A stretch of DNA of 64,000 nucleotides from an uncultured Colwellia sp. Lineage in GTDB: Bacteria > Pseudomonadota > Gammaproteobacteria > Enterobacterales > Alteromonadaceae. Shown here piece after piece: positions 1 through 9,578 of the stretch (position 1 is its first letter; every line of letters starts with the position of its first letter). The notes below the pieces were generated by a model. It did not search any database, was not told the DNA's origin, and saw only the letters and a list, made by a program, of their open reading frames with translations. A program made the translations under genes and the position numbers. The DNA is taken from contig CAJXUN010000004.1 in assembly GCA_913061475.1 (NCBI GenBank), positions 88,601 through 152,600 of the forward strand, written 5' to 3'.

Positions 1-3
1 ATT

Positions 4-1059
4 TTAGTTCTGGTACGGACTAATGGATGATAACGAGATGTTTTGCTGACTGAATATTTTACCGTCAACATCTTTCAAACTAAGTTTTATACTCGGATCA
101 GCTTGTTGCCAATCAATCAATAACTCTCCGTAGTTAACACTGTGGGTGAACTTGCCAACCCGATGTTTGTTCGGGCTGACCTCTTTCCATTCTTCGGTTA
201 GGCCAGAGCTAGTAACTTCCCATAACGGGTAGTCCAAATTTTGTGTTACTTTCGACATTTCTCCCCAATGGGTATCGCCACTGATGATGATAACGCCATT
301 GACTTGGTGTTTTTTGATTAAGGCTAATAATCGGTTTCTGTCACTTGGAAAATTTGCCCATGACTCCCAACCGGTAAATTCAGGTAAAAGTTGTAAACTA
401 GAGCCAATTATTTTAATGGCTGAAGGCTTTTGTAATTCAGACTCAAGCCATTGCCATTGTGCTTCACCCAACATTGAGGCATTTCTTTCTTCACTCGGGC
501 TGTATGGTCCCATATTGTTAGGCTTACGTTTCAATTGGTAATCAGCCATGCCGACACTATTGAGCGCCGGTCTATTCCAGCGCAAATCGGGTAAAATCAC
601 CTGTACTTTTTTATCGTTTTCGCCGTACATATAGGCGGTGTAAATGCCGTCACTTCGGCGGTAACGTGGCGAGTTTTTCGGCTCTTGCCAAAAATCGAGC
701 ATTAATTTTCTTGAGCTTTCTTTTTGTTTATATTCCACGCCAGCGTCATTTTCACCAAAGTCGTGATCATCCCAAATAGCGATTGTTGGTGTTTTTTCTC
801 GCAGGGTTTTAATGCCTGGATTTTTGCCAAAGCGTTGATATTTCTCTGCCATATCGTCCATATCAGTGGTGTCACCGTAAATATTGTCACCCAGAAAAAT
901 AAATAAATCGGCATTTTCACGATTAATGGCATTTAAGATCGGCATGGCTTTATCTTGATGTGAACAGGAACCAAAAAGAATTTTTTGCGCCATTGCTTCA
1001 ACGGGCATAAACAAAGCTAAACTTGTACTAAAAACGAGTGGAAACATGGATGTTTTCAT
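4..1059 (-). CDS. PhoD-like secreted phosphatase (alkaline phosphatase D family)
   Basis: 351-aa protein of the PhoD-like metallophosphatase family, which hydrolyses phosphomonoesters or phosphodiesters outside the cytoplasm. A Sec signal peptide ends near residue 24 (AMA/Q). Visible metal-site motifs are GSC (30-32), LGDNIYGD (56-63), WDDHDFGEND (96-105) and, towards the C-terminus, SGDTHWGE. It is short compared with classical PhoD (about 500-600 aa) because the N-terminal beta-sandwich domain is absent. Its ATG overlaps the stop of the upstream gene by one base (TAATG), so translation is probably coupled. It is the last gene of the receptor-phosphatase operon. The exact substrate cannot be read from the sequence. 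Confidence 0.9.
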   Translation of the reverse strand: MKTSMFPLVFSTSLALFMPVEAMAQKILFGSCSHQDKAMPILNAINRENADLFIFLGDNIYGDTTDMDDMAEKYQRFGKNPGIKTLREKTPTIAIWDDHDFGENDAGVEYKQKESSRKLMLDFWQEPKNSPRYRRSDGIYTAYMYGENDKKVQVILPDLRWNRPALNSVGMADYQLKRKPNNMGPYSPSEERNASMLGEAQWQWLESELQKPSAIKIIGSSLQLLPEFTGWESWANFPSDRNRLLALIKKHQVNGVIIISGDTHWGEMSKVTQNLDYPLWEVTSSGLTEEWKEVSPNKHRVGKFTHSVNYGELLIDWQQADPSIKLSLKDVDGKIFSQQNISLSSISPYQN

Positions 1060-2189
1060 TAAAATACTTCCTTAATAAGGCTGCCAATATTTGGATTAAA
1101 TGCCTTTGGATTTTCGCCTAGTAGTGTTAACGCCGTAGCGGCAATTTGATTTTGTTTTACTTCTTGTGAGGTTTTCACTTCACCAATATTATTGACACCA
1201 GGGCCGATTGCTGCAAACCATATATGCTCCGAGCCAACAATACCTTTGGGAAATTGTTTAAGATTTTTCATATAGCTTTTTACCGCCAGTGAAGACGCAT
1301 GATGTTGCCAATCAGAGGCGTTACTGCCTCTACCATGATCTGTGGTGATCATTAATACGGTGTTATCTTTGTAGCCTTTTGTACTTTGTAAGGTATGCCA
1401 CAAATCAGCAATAAATTTATCGGTTTGATGGGCTGAGGTTAAATAACTGTCGTAGTGACCGTCATGGGCGAAATCATCGGTTTCGCCAAAAGAAATGATC
1501 ATCACTTTAGGTTTTACCTTGAGTAAATAATCTTTTGCATAACGATAAGTAAAACTGTCTAGACGCACATTATGCCAAGGACTAGGTATTTCCTGTTGTA
1601 ATTGGTTTAGCAAGGTGGCTTCATTAGACAGAGCATAATTTTTTGCTGGCATAAAACCGGCATTAACATGCAGTTTACTGCGCTGGGTATTTAAGATAAA
1701 TGGCAGTACATCCCAACTACCAAATGCCGCTAGTTTATGCTCATAACGTGTTTGGTTGTTTAACCATTCTAAAAACGATATTTGTGGGTTTGGTTTTTTC
1801 GCATTGCTATCTAATGTGTGATCAACAACACCAGTGAAAATTTCGCTATAACCCGGGTAAGAAAAATGCCATTGGTTGGCAATGGACATGTTAGACCCTA
1901 TTTTACGATTGCCAATAACCATACCGTTTTTGGCGATGGTCTGCCAAAAAAAAGGCATTAATAATTCCCGTCGTTTGGTTTCATTGTCATGCCAAAATTT
2001 TTCTTTAACATGGCGATCTGCACGAACAAACTTTTGGTTGTTGAGTAAGCTTGGATCTGCACCAGTAAATAGCTCTTGCCACCTAAAGCCGTCAATGGTG
2101 ACTAACACCAGATTTTTACTCGCTGTTGCAGAGGCATTTATACTGATTAATAGCGAAGAAAACAGCATGAGAGAAATAAATTTTTTCAC
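1059..2189 (-). CDS. Secreted alkaline-phosphatase-superfamily hydrolase (phosphodiesterase/sulfatase-like)
   Basis: 376-aa secreted member of the alkaline phosphatase superfamily (type I phosphodiesterase/nucleotide pyrophosphatase or sulfatase fold). Signal peptide about residues 1-22. Metal-ligand motifs are visible: VTIDGFRW with Asp33, a central YPGYSE whose Ser is the likely nucleophile, GETDDFAHDGHYD, and TTDHGRG. The start is a GTG with a good upstream AAAGGA; no better ATG exists. It lies 76 bp after the TonB receptor gene and overlaps the PhoD-like gene by 1 bp, so all three are probably one transcript. Activity on phosphodiesters is inferred from family and neighbours; a sulfatase-type activity is not excluded. 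Confidence 0.85.
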   Translation of the reverse strand: MKKFISLMLFSSLLISINASATASKNLVLVTIDGFRWQELFTGADPSLLNNQKFVRADRHVKEKFWHDNETKRRELLMPFFWQTIAKNGMVIGNRKIGSNMSIANQWHFSYPGYSEIFTGVVDHTLDSNAKKPNPQISFLEWLNNQTRYEHKLAAFGSWDVLPFILNTQRSKLHVNAGFMPAKNYALSNEATLLNQLQQEIPSPWHNVRLDSFTYRYAKDYLLKVKPKVMIISFGETDDFAHDGHYDSYLTSAHQTDKFIADLWHTLQSTKGYKDNTVLMITTDHGRGSNASDWQHHASSLAVKSYMKNLKQFPKGIVGSEHIWFAAIGPGVNNIGEVKTSQEVKQNQIAATALTLLGENPKAFNPNIGSLIKEVF

Positions 2190-2265
2190 GTATTTATCCT
2201 TTTTTAAAGTATTTAAGCCAAGCTAGTGCTTGGCTTATAAGTCATGGGGGTAATTAGCTATTAAA

Positions 2266-4557
2266 TTAAAAAGTTGCTGTTAATGTCATTGAGGCGGTAC
2301 GAGGTGCACCAATAAAGAAGGTGTTGCCATTACCAGAGCCAGTTGACAAGTAACTTTCATCAGTAATATTAGTGACAACAAAAGCAATATCAACAGAGCT
2401 AATCGCGTTACCTAAAAAATTGATGAAGTAGCCTGCGTTCATATCAAAGGTTGTGTAAGAGTCCGCAGCTCCGCGCTCACCCGTATATTTACCTGAAGCG
2501 CCAACACGAAAGTTTCCGTTGCTGTAGTCGGTAGATAGCACAAACATATCGTCCACTGAGTCGATAACCTTATCGCCATTTTCGAAACCAGGGGCATCAC
2601 CAATGTAACGAGAATCATTATTGGTGTACGACGAATAAATGCTCCACTCATTATTGAAGCGGTAACTTAAACTCAATTCAAAACCATCAGACTCAATGCC
2701 GCCAACATTAAGGTAAGAGCCGTTAGTACCAATGTTATAGTCGATACCGCCAGTATCACTGCCTGGGGCAATAAAGGTAATTCGGTTATCAAAATCGATT
2801 GTGTAGTAAGTGGCTGAAAAGCTAATATCTGCGTTATTGTAGCGTAAACCTAGATCAATATTTTCAGCAGTTTCAGGTGCAATATCTTCGAGAGTTGAGG
2901 CATCGCGCTCTAATACACCGTCTTTAATAGCGGAAAAGTTTTCGCTATAGCCAGCAAATAACGCTATTGAATCGTTTAATTGGTAAATAGCACCCGTGCT
3001 GAATAAGGTATCTGAATCACTATTAACTTTGCTTGTTACATTACCGGTAAATTTATTAGTTTTTTCGATATCGACAAGATATTTTTGTACACCAATATTA
3101 AGTGATAAATCACCGAAATCTAAGGTGTCTTGTAGATATAATTTAAAGGTATCTGTTTGAAATTCATTACTATACTGCGTCCAGTATGGTGTATTGTCAA
3201 AATGGTGATAAACACGGGCATCAACTACCTTATGCCAATCACGAGATTCATTACGCTCATTTGACTCTGCCCATAAACCGAACTGAATGTCATTTATGCC
3301 GATTGACCAGTCAATATTTGCTGTTAAGCCAAAGCGATCTTTTTCGTAATGGGTATGACGATAAGACATCACAGGGATCGCGCTGTCGTTGTAGCAGGCA
3401 GGATTTAACTCTGCACCAGAAGCCCAAGGCCAAGTGAGCTCTTCAGTACAGCCCGCTATTTTTGTTAATGGTGTACCGTTTGAGTCAGTAAAACCGTAGG
3501 ATTTAAGCGAGCCGTTTTCATTTAGTACGGCGTCGCCATTGTCATCAATTGCAATTAAGTAAGGCGGGATCCAATCACCGCGACCTTCATTTTTATGATA
3601 ATAGGGGGTTATTTGAAAGGATAAACGCTCTGATAATTGATAATCAAATTTCACATAAGCGAGCGTGTTTTCGCGTAACGTTGACCAACCTTCGGCAAAC
3701 ATTTGATCAAAATGTGGCGTGCCTGTCCAGTTCCAGGTTAATTGATCCCAATCCGGTGTTTGTTCAAACTGCTCAATTGATACTGAGTTGTAGTTGTCTT
3801 CATCAGCATCATCGTAAGATATGCGACCTGTTATCGTTAAGTTGCTTAATTCAGTTATAAATTTGGCTTCAGCATGTTGGCGCTCCATACCACCATTTGA
3901 GCCTTCACCTACCCAGCGACTCGTCGAGGTTGAAGAGTAACTCATGTAGGCGTAAGTATTATCAAAAATTTGACCGGTGTCATGACGTATAAAATAGCGA
4001 GAAGCGTCATGGTCACCATTAGTATAAGCAAATTTGGTTTTAGCGTTCAACGCTGGATCTGAGCTGACAAAATTGAATGTTCCCCCCAGAGCTTCTAAAG
4101 AAGCAGAAGATATATCTGACGTGCCTTGAGATACCTCAATGGTTGTCATGTTTTCACTGTCTAAAAAGCGATTTGCTTTTGCGCCGCCACCATAATTTGA
4201 ACCACCATTAGGAATACCATCTATGGTCATGCCTAGTTGTTGTTGGTTGCCGTCAATTGAAAAACCACGCATGGTAATCGATGTTGACCAATCGTCGCCA
4301 CCAAAAGCATCACCTTCGTTAATACTAATGCCTGGTAAATTATCCATAACAGCAAGCACGCTGCTCACTGATGATTGTTGTTTAACCATTGAAGGGTCAA
4401 TAACATGATTGGCGTGTGATAGCTTTTTAGCGACAACAGATATTTCTTCCATAACCGTGTCATTATCTGTACTACCATTATCATTTGCCATAGCCGCTAT
4501 TGAAAACGAGCTTGTTATTGCTAACGCGATAAGATTTTTTGCATAGTGAGTAGTCAT
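2266..4557 (-). CDS. TonB-dependent outer-membrane receptor
   Basis: 763-aa TonB-dependent receptor importing a scarce ligand across the outer membrane using TonB-ExbBD energy. The signal peptide ends around residue 24. A TonB box, EEISVVAKK, is at 37-45, followed by the plug domain (about 45-160) and a 22-strand barrel ending in an aromatic residue (...LTATF). One pair of Cys lies in an extracellular loop region (CTEELTWPW... and NPAC). AGGGA precedes the ATG by about 7 bp. It is first in an operon with two secreted phosphatases, which suggests an organophosphorus ligand or phosphate complex; a metal-siderophore cannot be excluded. Confidence 0.92.
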   Translation of the reverse strand: MTTHYAKNLIALAITSSFSIAAMANDNGSTDNDTVMEEISVVAKKLSHANHVIDPSMVKQQSSVSSVLAVMDNLPGISINEGDAFGGDDWSTSITMRGFSIDGNQQQLGMTIDGIPNGGSNYGGGAKANRFLDSENMTTIEVSQGTSDISSASLEALGGTFNFVSSDPALNAKTKFAYTNGDHDASRYFIRHDTGQIFDNTYAYMSYSSTSTSRWVGEGSNGGMERQHAEAKFITELSNLTITGRISYDDADEDNYNSVSIEQFEQTPDWDQLTWNWTGTPHFDQMFAEGWSTLRENTLAYVKFDYQLSERLSFQITPYYHKNEGRGDWIPPYLIAIDDNGDAVLNENGSLKSYGFTDSNGTPLTKIAGCTEELTWPWASGAELNPACYNDSAIPVMSYRHTHYEKDRFGLTANIDWSIGINDIQFGLWAESNERNESRDWHKVVDARVYHHFDNTPYWTQYSNEFQTDTFKLYLQDTLDFGDLSLNIGVQKYLVDIEKTNKFTGNVTSKVNSDSDTLFSTGAIYQLNDSIALFAGYSENFSAIKDGVLERDASTLEDIAPETAENIDLGLRYNNADISFSATYYTIDFDNRITFIAPGSDTGGIDYNIGTNGSYLNVGGIESDGFELSLSYRFNNEWSIYSSYTNNDSRYIGDAPGFENGDKVIDSVDDMFVLSTDYSNGNFRVGASGKYTGERGAADSYTTFDMNAGYFINFLGNAISSVDIAFVVTNITDESYLSTGSGNGNTFFIGAPRTASMTLTATF

Positions 4558-4628
4558 AATTTTCCCTGAATAAAAATAATTTATTGTTTTAATTGCGGAA
4601 GACTATGCAGAATTTTTGTGTCGAATTA

Positions 4629-4646
4629 TTGACTTAACGGTGACAG
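4629..4646 (-). promoter_or_regulatory. Candidate Pho box (PhoB site) upstream of receptor operon
   Basis: Read on the minus strand the sequence is CTGTCAC-CGTT-AAGTCAA: two 7-bp direct repeats spaced 4 bp, the architecture of the PhoB consensus CTGTCAT-N4-CTGTCAT. The first repeat matches 6 of 7, the second only about 4 of 7. It lies 72 bp upstream of the receptor start, a plausible distance. The phosphatase content of the operon makes phosphate control reasonable, but the match is weak and could be chance. Confidence 0.3.
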
Positions 4647-4851
4647 TTTAATGATGGAATTGTTGCAGTAATTCGACGTTACTGGCGAACCAGTTGAAAG
4701 CCAAATAATTAAGTAGATGTTGTTATATTTGCATGTTGTGCCTAGGTAGGTCACCTAAACTTGGCTAAATTATATAGCTCACATCATGATTTTTACTCGC
4801 GTTAAAATTGACTGCATGAATGCAGCTACATTGCTTATCGGGAATAAAAAT

Positions 4852-4884
4852 AAAAAAAAACGTTTACTAAAAAGTAAACGTTTT
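4852..4884. terminator. Orphan intrinsic terminator (bidirectional)
   Basis: Perfect 8-bp stem CGTTTACT (4861-4868) / AGTAAACG (4873-4880) with an AAAA loop, preceded by nine A and followed by TTTT. It can terminate in both directions, but no protein gene ends near it: the receptor gene reads away on the left and mtfA starts 210 bp to the right. It may end a small RNA or block read-through. Confidence 0.7.
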
Positions 4885-5093
4885 ATAAAAACATAAAACA
4901 CTAGGGGGAATAAAGTCTCTCGTATAGTACGAGTGTTTGTTGCTATAAAAGTTCAAATTGTTTTTAAATTTTTATATTTTGTGATTATTTTTATCTATCT
5001 CGACTGATTTTTAACACTTATGTATAAAAAATAATTTGCTATTTGCTGAACCAGTCCGCATTTAATAATAAAGCTTATCTGGTTTATTTTATT

Positions 5094-5915
5094 ATGTTGT
5101 CATATTTACTCCCTGTATTGATCGGTTTAATACTCATTGCCTATTTAGCTGGCAAGCCGTATTGGTTGGAATATAAGCGCAGCATGATAAAAGCTAAACC
5201 GTTTAAAAAACAATGGCGAAAAATCATTCAGCAAAGAATGCCATATTTTAAAAAAATGCCAGCGCACTTGCAGTTGCAACTAAAACAGCATATTCAGGTG
5301 TTTTTAGCAGAAAAAGAATTTGTTGGTTGTAACGGAGTAGAAATTACTGATGAAATAAGAATCACCATAGCCGCGCAAGCCTGCTTGTTATTGCTGAATC
5401 GAAAAACTAATTATTATCCAAAATTAAAAACAATATTAGTTTACCCGAGCGCTTTTGTTAAACAGCAACAAAGTCGAAATGTTGATGGTGTTCAGTTTAG
5501 CCAACGCATGGTGCTCGCTGGCGAATCTTGGGATTTTGGAAAAATTGTTTTATCGTGGCAAGATACCTTAGTTGGGGCACAAATTCCCGACGACGGTCGA
5601 AATGTGGTGATCCATGAATTTGCCCATCAACTTGATCAAGAAGACGGTAGGGCGAATGGCGCGCCAATATTAGATTCAGGACAAAGTTATCAATGTTGGT
5701 CTGAAGTTTTTTCAAAACAATTTGAAATACTACAAAAACAAGCAGATGAAGGGACACCGTCATTGTTCGATTACTATGGTGCCACTAATCCTGCTGAGTT
5801 TTTTGCCGTGGTTAGCGAGGTATTTTTTGAACAAGCTCGAGAATTTAGTCATCAACAGCCACAGCTTTATCGACAATTAACTCAATATTATAAAGTTGAT
5901 CCCGTTCAGTGGTAA
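5094..5915 (+). CDS. mtfA: MtfA-like zinc-dependent peptidase
   Basis: 273-aa MtfA family protein. In E. coli MtfA is a zinc peptidase that binds the glucose repressor Mlc and so influences PtsG expression. The zincin motif HEFAHQLDQEDG is visible with HEFAH at 174-178, fitting the family pattern. Residues 4-18 are hydrophobic, suggesting an N-terminal membrane anchor. The ATG at 5094 was preferred to an upstream TTG (5043), because the extra 17 residues are not typical of the family. It is a single gene, convergent with katG. Whether an Mlc partner exists here cannot be seen from the window. Confidence 0.85.
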   Translation: MLSYLLPVLIGLILIAYLAGKPYWLEYKRSMIKAKPFKKQWRKIIQQRMPYFKKMPAHLQLQLKQHIQVFLAEKEFVGCNGVEITDEIRITIAAQACLLLLNRKTNYYPKLKTILVYPSAFVKQQQSRNVDGVQFSQRMVLAGESWDFGKIVLSWQDTLVGAQIPDDGRNVVIHEFAHQLDQEDGRANGAPILDSGQSYQCWSEVFSKQFEILQKQADEGTPSLFDYYGATNPAEFFAVVSEVFFEQAREFSHQQPQLYRQLTQYYKVDPVQW

Positions 5916-5924
5916 CGCTGAAAG

Positions 5925-5959
5925 TAAAAAAGCGAGCATTACTGTAAAGCAATACTCGC
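5925..5959 (-). terminator. Intrinsic terminator of katG
   Basis: On the minus strand a 9-bp stem (5951-5959 with 5932-5940, one G-T pair) is followed by a run of T, complement of the A-run at 5926-5931. It lies 37 bp after the katG stop and 17 bp after the convergent mtfA stop. Confidence 0.75.
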
Positions 5960-5995
5960 CTGAAATATAATTAATTGTAGCTAACTAATTAGTTT

Positions 5996-8218
5996 TTATT
6001 TTAAATCAAAGCGATCAAGTTGCATCACTTTCACCCAGGCTTTAACAAAGTCATTAATAAACTTGTCTGATGCGTCATTCGACGCATAAACTTCTGCAAT
6101 AGCACGTAGTTCAGAACTAGAGCCAAAAATTAAATCAACCGGTGTTGCTTGCCATGTTAATTTATTAGAGTTGCGATCGTAGCCTTGATATACCCCTTCT
6201 TGGCTTTTGTCTTTGCGCCATGTGGTTGACATATCGAGTAAATTAACAAAGAAATCATTGCTTAATTCTCCAGGGTTTTTAGTTAACACACCCAGAGCAG
6301 AGCCATCATAATTGGCATTAAGTACCCTCATTCCACCGACCAGTACCGTCATTTCTGGTACATTTAAGCCCAGTGTATTAGCTTTATCAACTAACATTTC
6401 GGCAGGCGACATATAGCTTTCATCACTGTAATAATTACGAAACCCGTCAGCATCAGGTTTTAAGTAATTAAACGACTTTACATCTGTTTGGGCTTGAGTA
6501 GCATCAGCACGACCGGCACTAAAAGGCACGTTAACCTTATGTCCTGCAGCTTTTGCTGCTTGCTCAATCGCGGCACCACCACCTAAAACGATTAAATCTG
6601 CTAATGATACTTTTGTCTTTGATGATTGCTGATTGAAATCAGCTTGAATCGCTTTTAATTTAACTAATACTTTATTCAATTCAGCAGGGTTATTTACTTG
6701 CCAGTTTTTTTGCGGCTCTAGTTGAATACGCGCCCCGTTTGCACCACCACGCATGTCAGTTACACGATGACTGGCAGCTGATGCCCAAGCCGTTCTGACT
6801 AGCGCAGGACTTGCTATGCCTGAATTTAAAATCTGCTGCTTAAGTTTAGCAATATCTGCTGCTGAAATTAAGTCGTAGTTAACTGTAGGGATCGGATCCT
6901 GCCACGATAATATTTCACTTGGGACATCTGAACCGACATATCTCGCACGTGGTCCCATATCGCGATGAGTGAGTTTAAACCACGCCTTGGCAAAGGCTTT
7001 GTCGAACTCTTTTGGATCGGCTTGAAAACGTTCAACAACTTTACGAAAACTTGGATCTTCTTTCAATGCTAGGTCAGTGGTAAACATTATTGGTGCATTA
7101 CGTTTATTGGCGATATGCGCATCTGGCACTAAATTAGCCGCAGATTTGTCGCTAGGGATCCATTGAATAGCGCCGGCAGGGCTTTTAGTTTGTACCCAAG
7201 TAAAGTTCATAAGGTTATCAAGGTAGTTTGAAGACCATTGTGTTGGTGTTACGGTCCAAGCTCCCTCTAAACCACTACTGCTCGTATCAGCACCAACACC
7301 TGTACCACAACTATTTTTCCAGCCTAAGCCTTGTTGCTCGATACTTGCAGCAGCAGGTTCAGCGCCCACGCATTTATCTGGTTTTTTTGCGCCATGAGCC
7401 TTACCTAAGGTATGGCCACCGGCAATAAGTGCGACTATTTCTTCATCATTCATTGCCATACGGCCAAATGACATTCTGATATCTTTGGCTGCTAAAAGTG
7501 GATCGGGAACGCCATGTGGCCCAACGGGATTAACATAAATTAAGCCCATTTCAACTGCAGCAAGTGGCCCCTTTAATTTGCCTTTTTTATCACGTCGTTT
7601 ATCGTCAAGCATGTTAGTTTCTGGGCCCCAGTAAACTAAATCAGGCTCCCAATCATCACTTCTGCCACCAGCAAAACCAAAAGTTTTAAAGCCCATTGAT
7701 TCCAAGGCAACATTGCCTGAAAGTACCATTAAATCAGCCCATGAAATTTTACGGCCGTATTTTTGTTTCACCGGCCAGAGCAAACGTCGAGCTTTATCGA
7801 GATTGACATTGTCAGGCCAACTATTGAGTGGATCGAAACGCTGTTGCCCGCCGGATGCACCGCCACGGCCATCGTGAACGCGATAAACGCCAGCGCTGTG
7901 CCATGCCATGCGGATCATTAATGGACCATAATGCCCCCAATCTGCAGGCCACCAAGCTTTAGAGTCAGTTAGTGTTGTTTCGATATCTTTTTTTAGCTGA
8001 GTTATATCAACCGTGGCAAATTCTTTAGCATAATTGAATTGTTCGCCATAAGGATTAGACTCAGCACCATGTTGACGTAATGGACTCAGGTTCAGTTGCT
8101 CAGGCCACCAAAACTGATTGGTTTTGGCTTCTCCAGCCGCGAATGTGGACGTTGACAAAGCGATTGTTGATATCGCTACTGATATGGCGGCAGCGAGTGA
8201 AAGTGTATTTTTAAGCAT
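5996..8218 (-). CDS. katG: Catalase-peroxidase KatG with signal peptide
   Basis: 740-aa bifunctional haem catalase-peroxidase that removes hydrogen peroxide. Distal residues Arg103, Trp106 and His107 (RMAWHSAG), Tyr228 and Met254 (with Trp106 the expected Met-Tyr-Trp adduct) and proximal His269 ([10 protein letters not shown]) are all present, followed by the usual degenerate C-terminal peroxidase copy. The N-terminus is a Sec signal peptide ending near residue 28, so this is the exported type like KatP. The ATG at 8218, with GGGGA 6 bp upstream, was preferred to one 30 bp earlier because it gives a clean signal peptide. Divergent from oxyR, which probably controls it. Confidence 0.95.
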   Translation of the reverse strand: MLKNTLSLAAAISVAISTIALSTSTFAAGEAKTNQFWWPEQLNLSPLRQHGAESNPYGEQFNYAKEFATVDITQLKKDIETTLTDSKAWWPADWGHYGPLMIRMAWHSAGVYRVHDGRGGASGGQQRFDPLNSWPDNVNLDKARRLLWPVKQKYGRKISWADLMVLSGNVALESMGFKTFGFAGGRSDDWEPDLVYWGPETNMLDDKRRDKKGKLKGPLAAVEMGLIYVNPVGPHGVPDPLLAAKDIRMSFGRMAMNDEEIVALIAGGHTLGKAHGAKKPDKCVGAEPAAASIEQQGLGWKNSCGTGVGADTSSSGLEGAWTVTPTQWSSNYLDNLMNFTWVQTKSPAGAIQWIPSDKSAANLVPDAHIANKRNAPIMFTTDLALKEDPSFRKVVERFQADPKEFDKAFAKAWFKLTHRDMGPRARYVGSDVPSEILSWQDPIPTVNYDLISAADIAKLKQQILNSGIASPALVRTAWASAASHRVTDMRGGANGARIQLEPQKNWQVNNPAELNKVLVKLKAIQADFNQQSSKTKVSLADLIVLGGGAAIEQAAKAAGHKVNVPFSAGRADATQAQTDVKSFNYLKPDADGFRNYYSDESYMSPAEMLVDKANTLGLNVPEMTVLVGGMRVLNANYDGSALGVLTKNPGELSNDFFVNLLDMSTTWRKDKSQEGVYQGYDRNSNKLTWQATPVDLIFGSSSELRAIAEVYASNDASDKFINDFVKAWVKVMQLDRFDLK

Positions 8219-8465
8219 AATTATTCCCCGATATTTATTTTGATGCATTTAGTTAAACTTTGGTGCTTAAAGCATAGAGCTGCTTGGTTTATTTTTATAA
8301 TTGATTGACTGGAAGATAGTGTTCTGTTTTTTCAATGGTTAGCTTTATTGCTTTTAAATTAATAGCTTACCGTACTACTTGAAAATATTGGGCGCTTTTG
8401 GAGTAAGTTAAGCTTATCTATAATGTATAAAATTGATTAAACTGGTGTTTATGTTCGATAATAAC

Positions 8466-8500
8466 TATCAACGCGAGACTGAGAACAACAGACGTTGATA
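8466..8500. promoter_or_regulatory. Inverted repeat in oxyR leader
   Basis: TATCAACG (8466-8473) and CGTTGATA (8493-8500) form an 8-bp perfect inverted repeat with a 19-nt gap, ending 5 bp before the CGGAG ribosome-binding site of oxyR. It could be an operator or a leader hairpin affecting translation. A GATA-N5-TATC element just upstream (about 8457-8469) loosely resembles half of an OxyR site. Both are speculative. Confidence 0.3.
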
Positions 8501-8510
8501 ACGGAGATTT

Positions 8511-9413
8511 ATGATTTCATTAAAGCAATTACATTATGCGTTAGCGGTTGAAAAAACCTTACACTTCAAAAAGGCGGCAGACGCCTGTCATGTTTCACAG
8601 TCTGCGTTAAGCACGGCGATAATTGAACTTGAAAAGCAGTTAGGTAGTACGATTTTTGAACGTAATAATAAGCAAGTGCTGATCACCAGTAATGGGCAAT
8701 TAATTCTAAATAAAGCAAAAATAGTAAAGCGCGAATTGGATGAGCTAGTGCAACTATCACAATCGAATAAGCAAGCATTTATTAACCCTATGACTATTGG
8801 CGTTATTCCAACGATCGGTCCGTATTTATTACCAAAAGTATTACCTGAGGTTAGGCAACAACATCCAAATTTTAAGTTGAAAATTATCGAAGAACAATCG
8901 CATGTCTTAGTCGACATGGTCAGAACTGGTGATATTGACGCGGCGATACTGGCGTTACCATTTCCTATTGATGGCTTAATGAGTTTCGATTTTTGGCAAG
9001 AAGACTTTTATTGGGTTAGCCATAAAGATGAATGCCCGAGCCAATTGAAAGAAATTACCAGTGAAGAGCTCGAAATTGATAAGTTAATGTTGCTAAAAGA
9101 CGGTCATTGTTTGAAAGATCACGCTCTTGCGGCATGTAGTATGCGAAACGATAAGCAAGATACTGACTTTGACTCAGCCAGTTTGCATACCTTAATTCAA
9201 ATGGTGGCAGGCAAACTCGGCACCACGTTAGTGCCGCAAATGGCGTTAGATCAGCTTATTTATGATGAGTCAGAAATAAGAGCAATTCACTTAAATGAAC
9301 CGGGACCACATCGCACCATCGCGCTGATTATTCGTCCTAATTATGTTAGAACCAATGAGTTAACTCAGTTAAGAGATATATTCAACCAACAGTTAACTAA
9401 AAAGTGCTGTTAG
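8511..9413 (+). CDS. oxyR: Hydrogen-peroxide sensor and regulator OxyR
   Basis: 300-aa LysR-type regulator. An N-terminal winged HTH (about 1-60) precedes the effector domain. The redox cysteines Cys200 and Cys209 are in the GHCLKDHALAAC motif with the same spacing as E. coli Cys199/Cys208, which form the activating disulfide upon peroxide exposure. This motif, rather than general LysR similarity, identifies OxyR. CGGAG lies 6 bp before the ATG. It is divergent from katG across a 292-bp spacer, the expected arrangement for regulator and target. Confidence 0.95.
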   Translation: MISLKQLHYALAVEKTLHFKKAADACHVSQSALSTAIIELEKQLGSTIFERNNKQVLITSNGQLILNKAKIVKRELDELVQLSQSNKQAFINPMTIGVIPTIGPYLLPKVLPEVRQQHPNFKLKIIEEQSHVLVDMVRTGDIDAAILALPFPIDGLMSFDFWQEDFYWVSHKDECPSQLKEITSEELEIDKLMLLKDGHCLKDHALAACSMRNDKQDTDFDSASLHTLIQMVAGKLGTTLVPQMALDQLIYDESEIRAIHLNEPGPHRTIALIIRPNYVRTNELTQLRDIFNQQLTKKCC

Positions 9414-9463
9414 CGCAGCTAAATAAAAAATGCGGTTAGCGTATTAATTTTCGATCTTAGTAC

Positions 9464-9494
9464 AACAGATAAACCCCGTATATATCTGTTTTTT
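9464..9494 (+). terminator. Intrinsic terminator of oxyR
   Basis: 8-bp perfect stem AACAGATA (9464-9471) / TATCTGTT (9483-9490) with an 11-nt loop, followed by TTTT. It is 51 bp after the oxyR stop codon. Confidence 0.75.
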
Positions 9495-9578
9495 AGAAGT
9501 ACTTTATCAATTTAATAACATTTACTGTATGAACAGGCTGGGTAACAATTAGGTTAAGTTAATTTAAAGGATAAAACC

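Larger units (their letters stand above)
4558..5093. other. Intergenic region between receptor operon and mtfA
   Basis: 536 bp without a convincing protein-coding gene. It holds the leader and promoter region of the minus-strand receptor operon, including a possible Pho-type repeat at 4629-4646, a short stem TAGGT/ACCTA around 4744-4758, and an intrinsic terminator at 4852-4884 that belongs to no visible gene. The last 150 bp are AT-rich and probably carry the mtfA promoter. Confidence 0.6.

Noticed and set aside
3549..3860. 103-codon frame inside the TonB receptor gene, opposite strand
   Set aside because: Fully inside a strongly supported gene and without family features.
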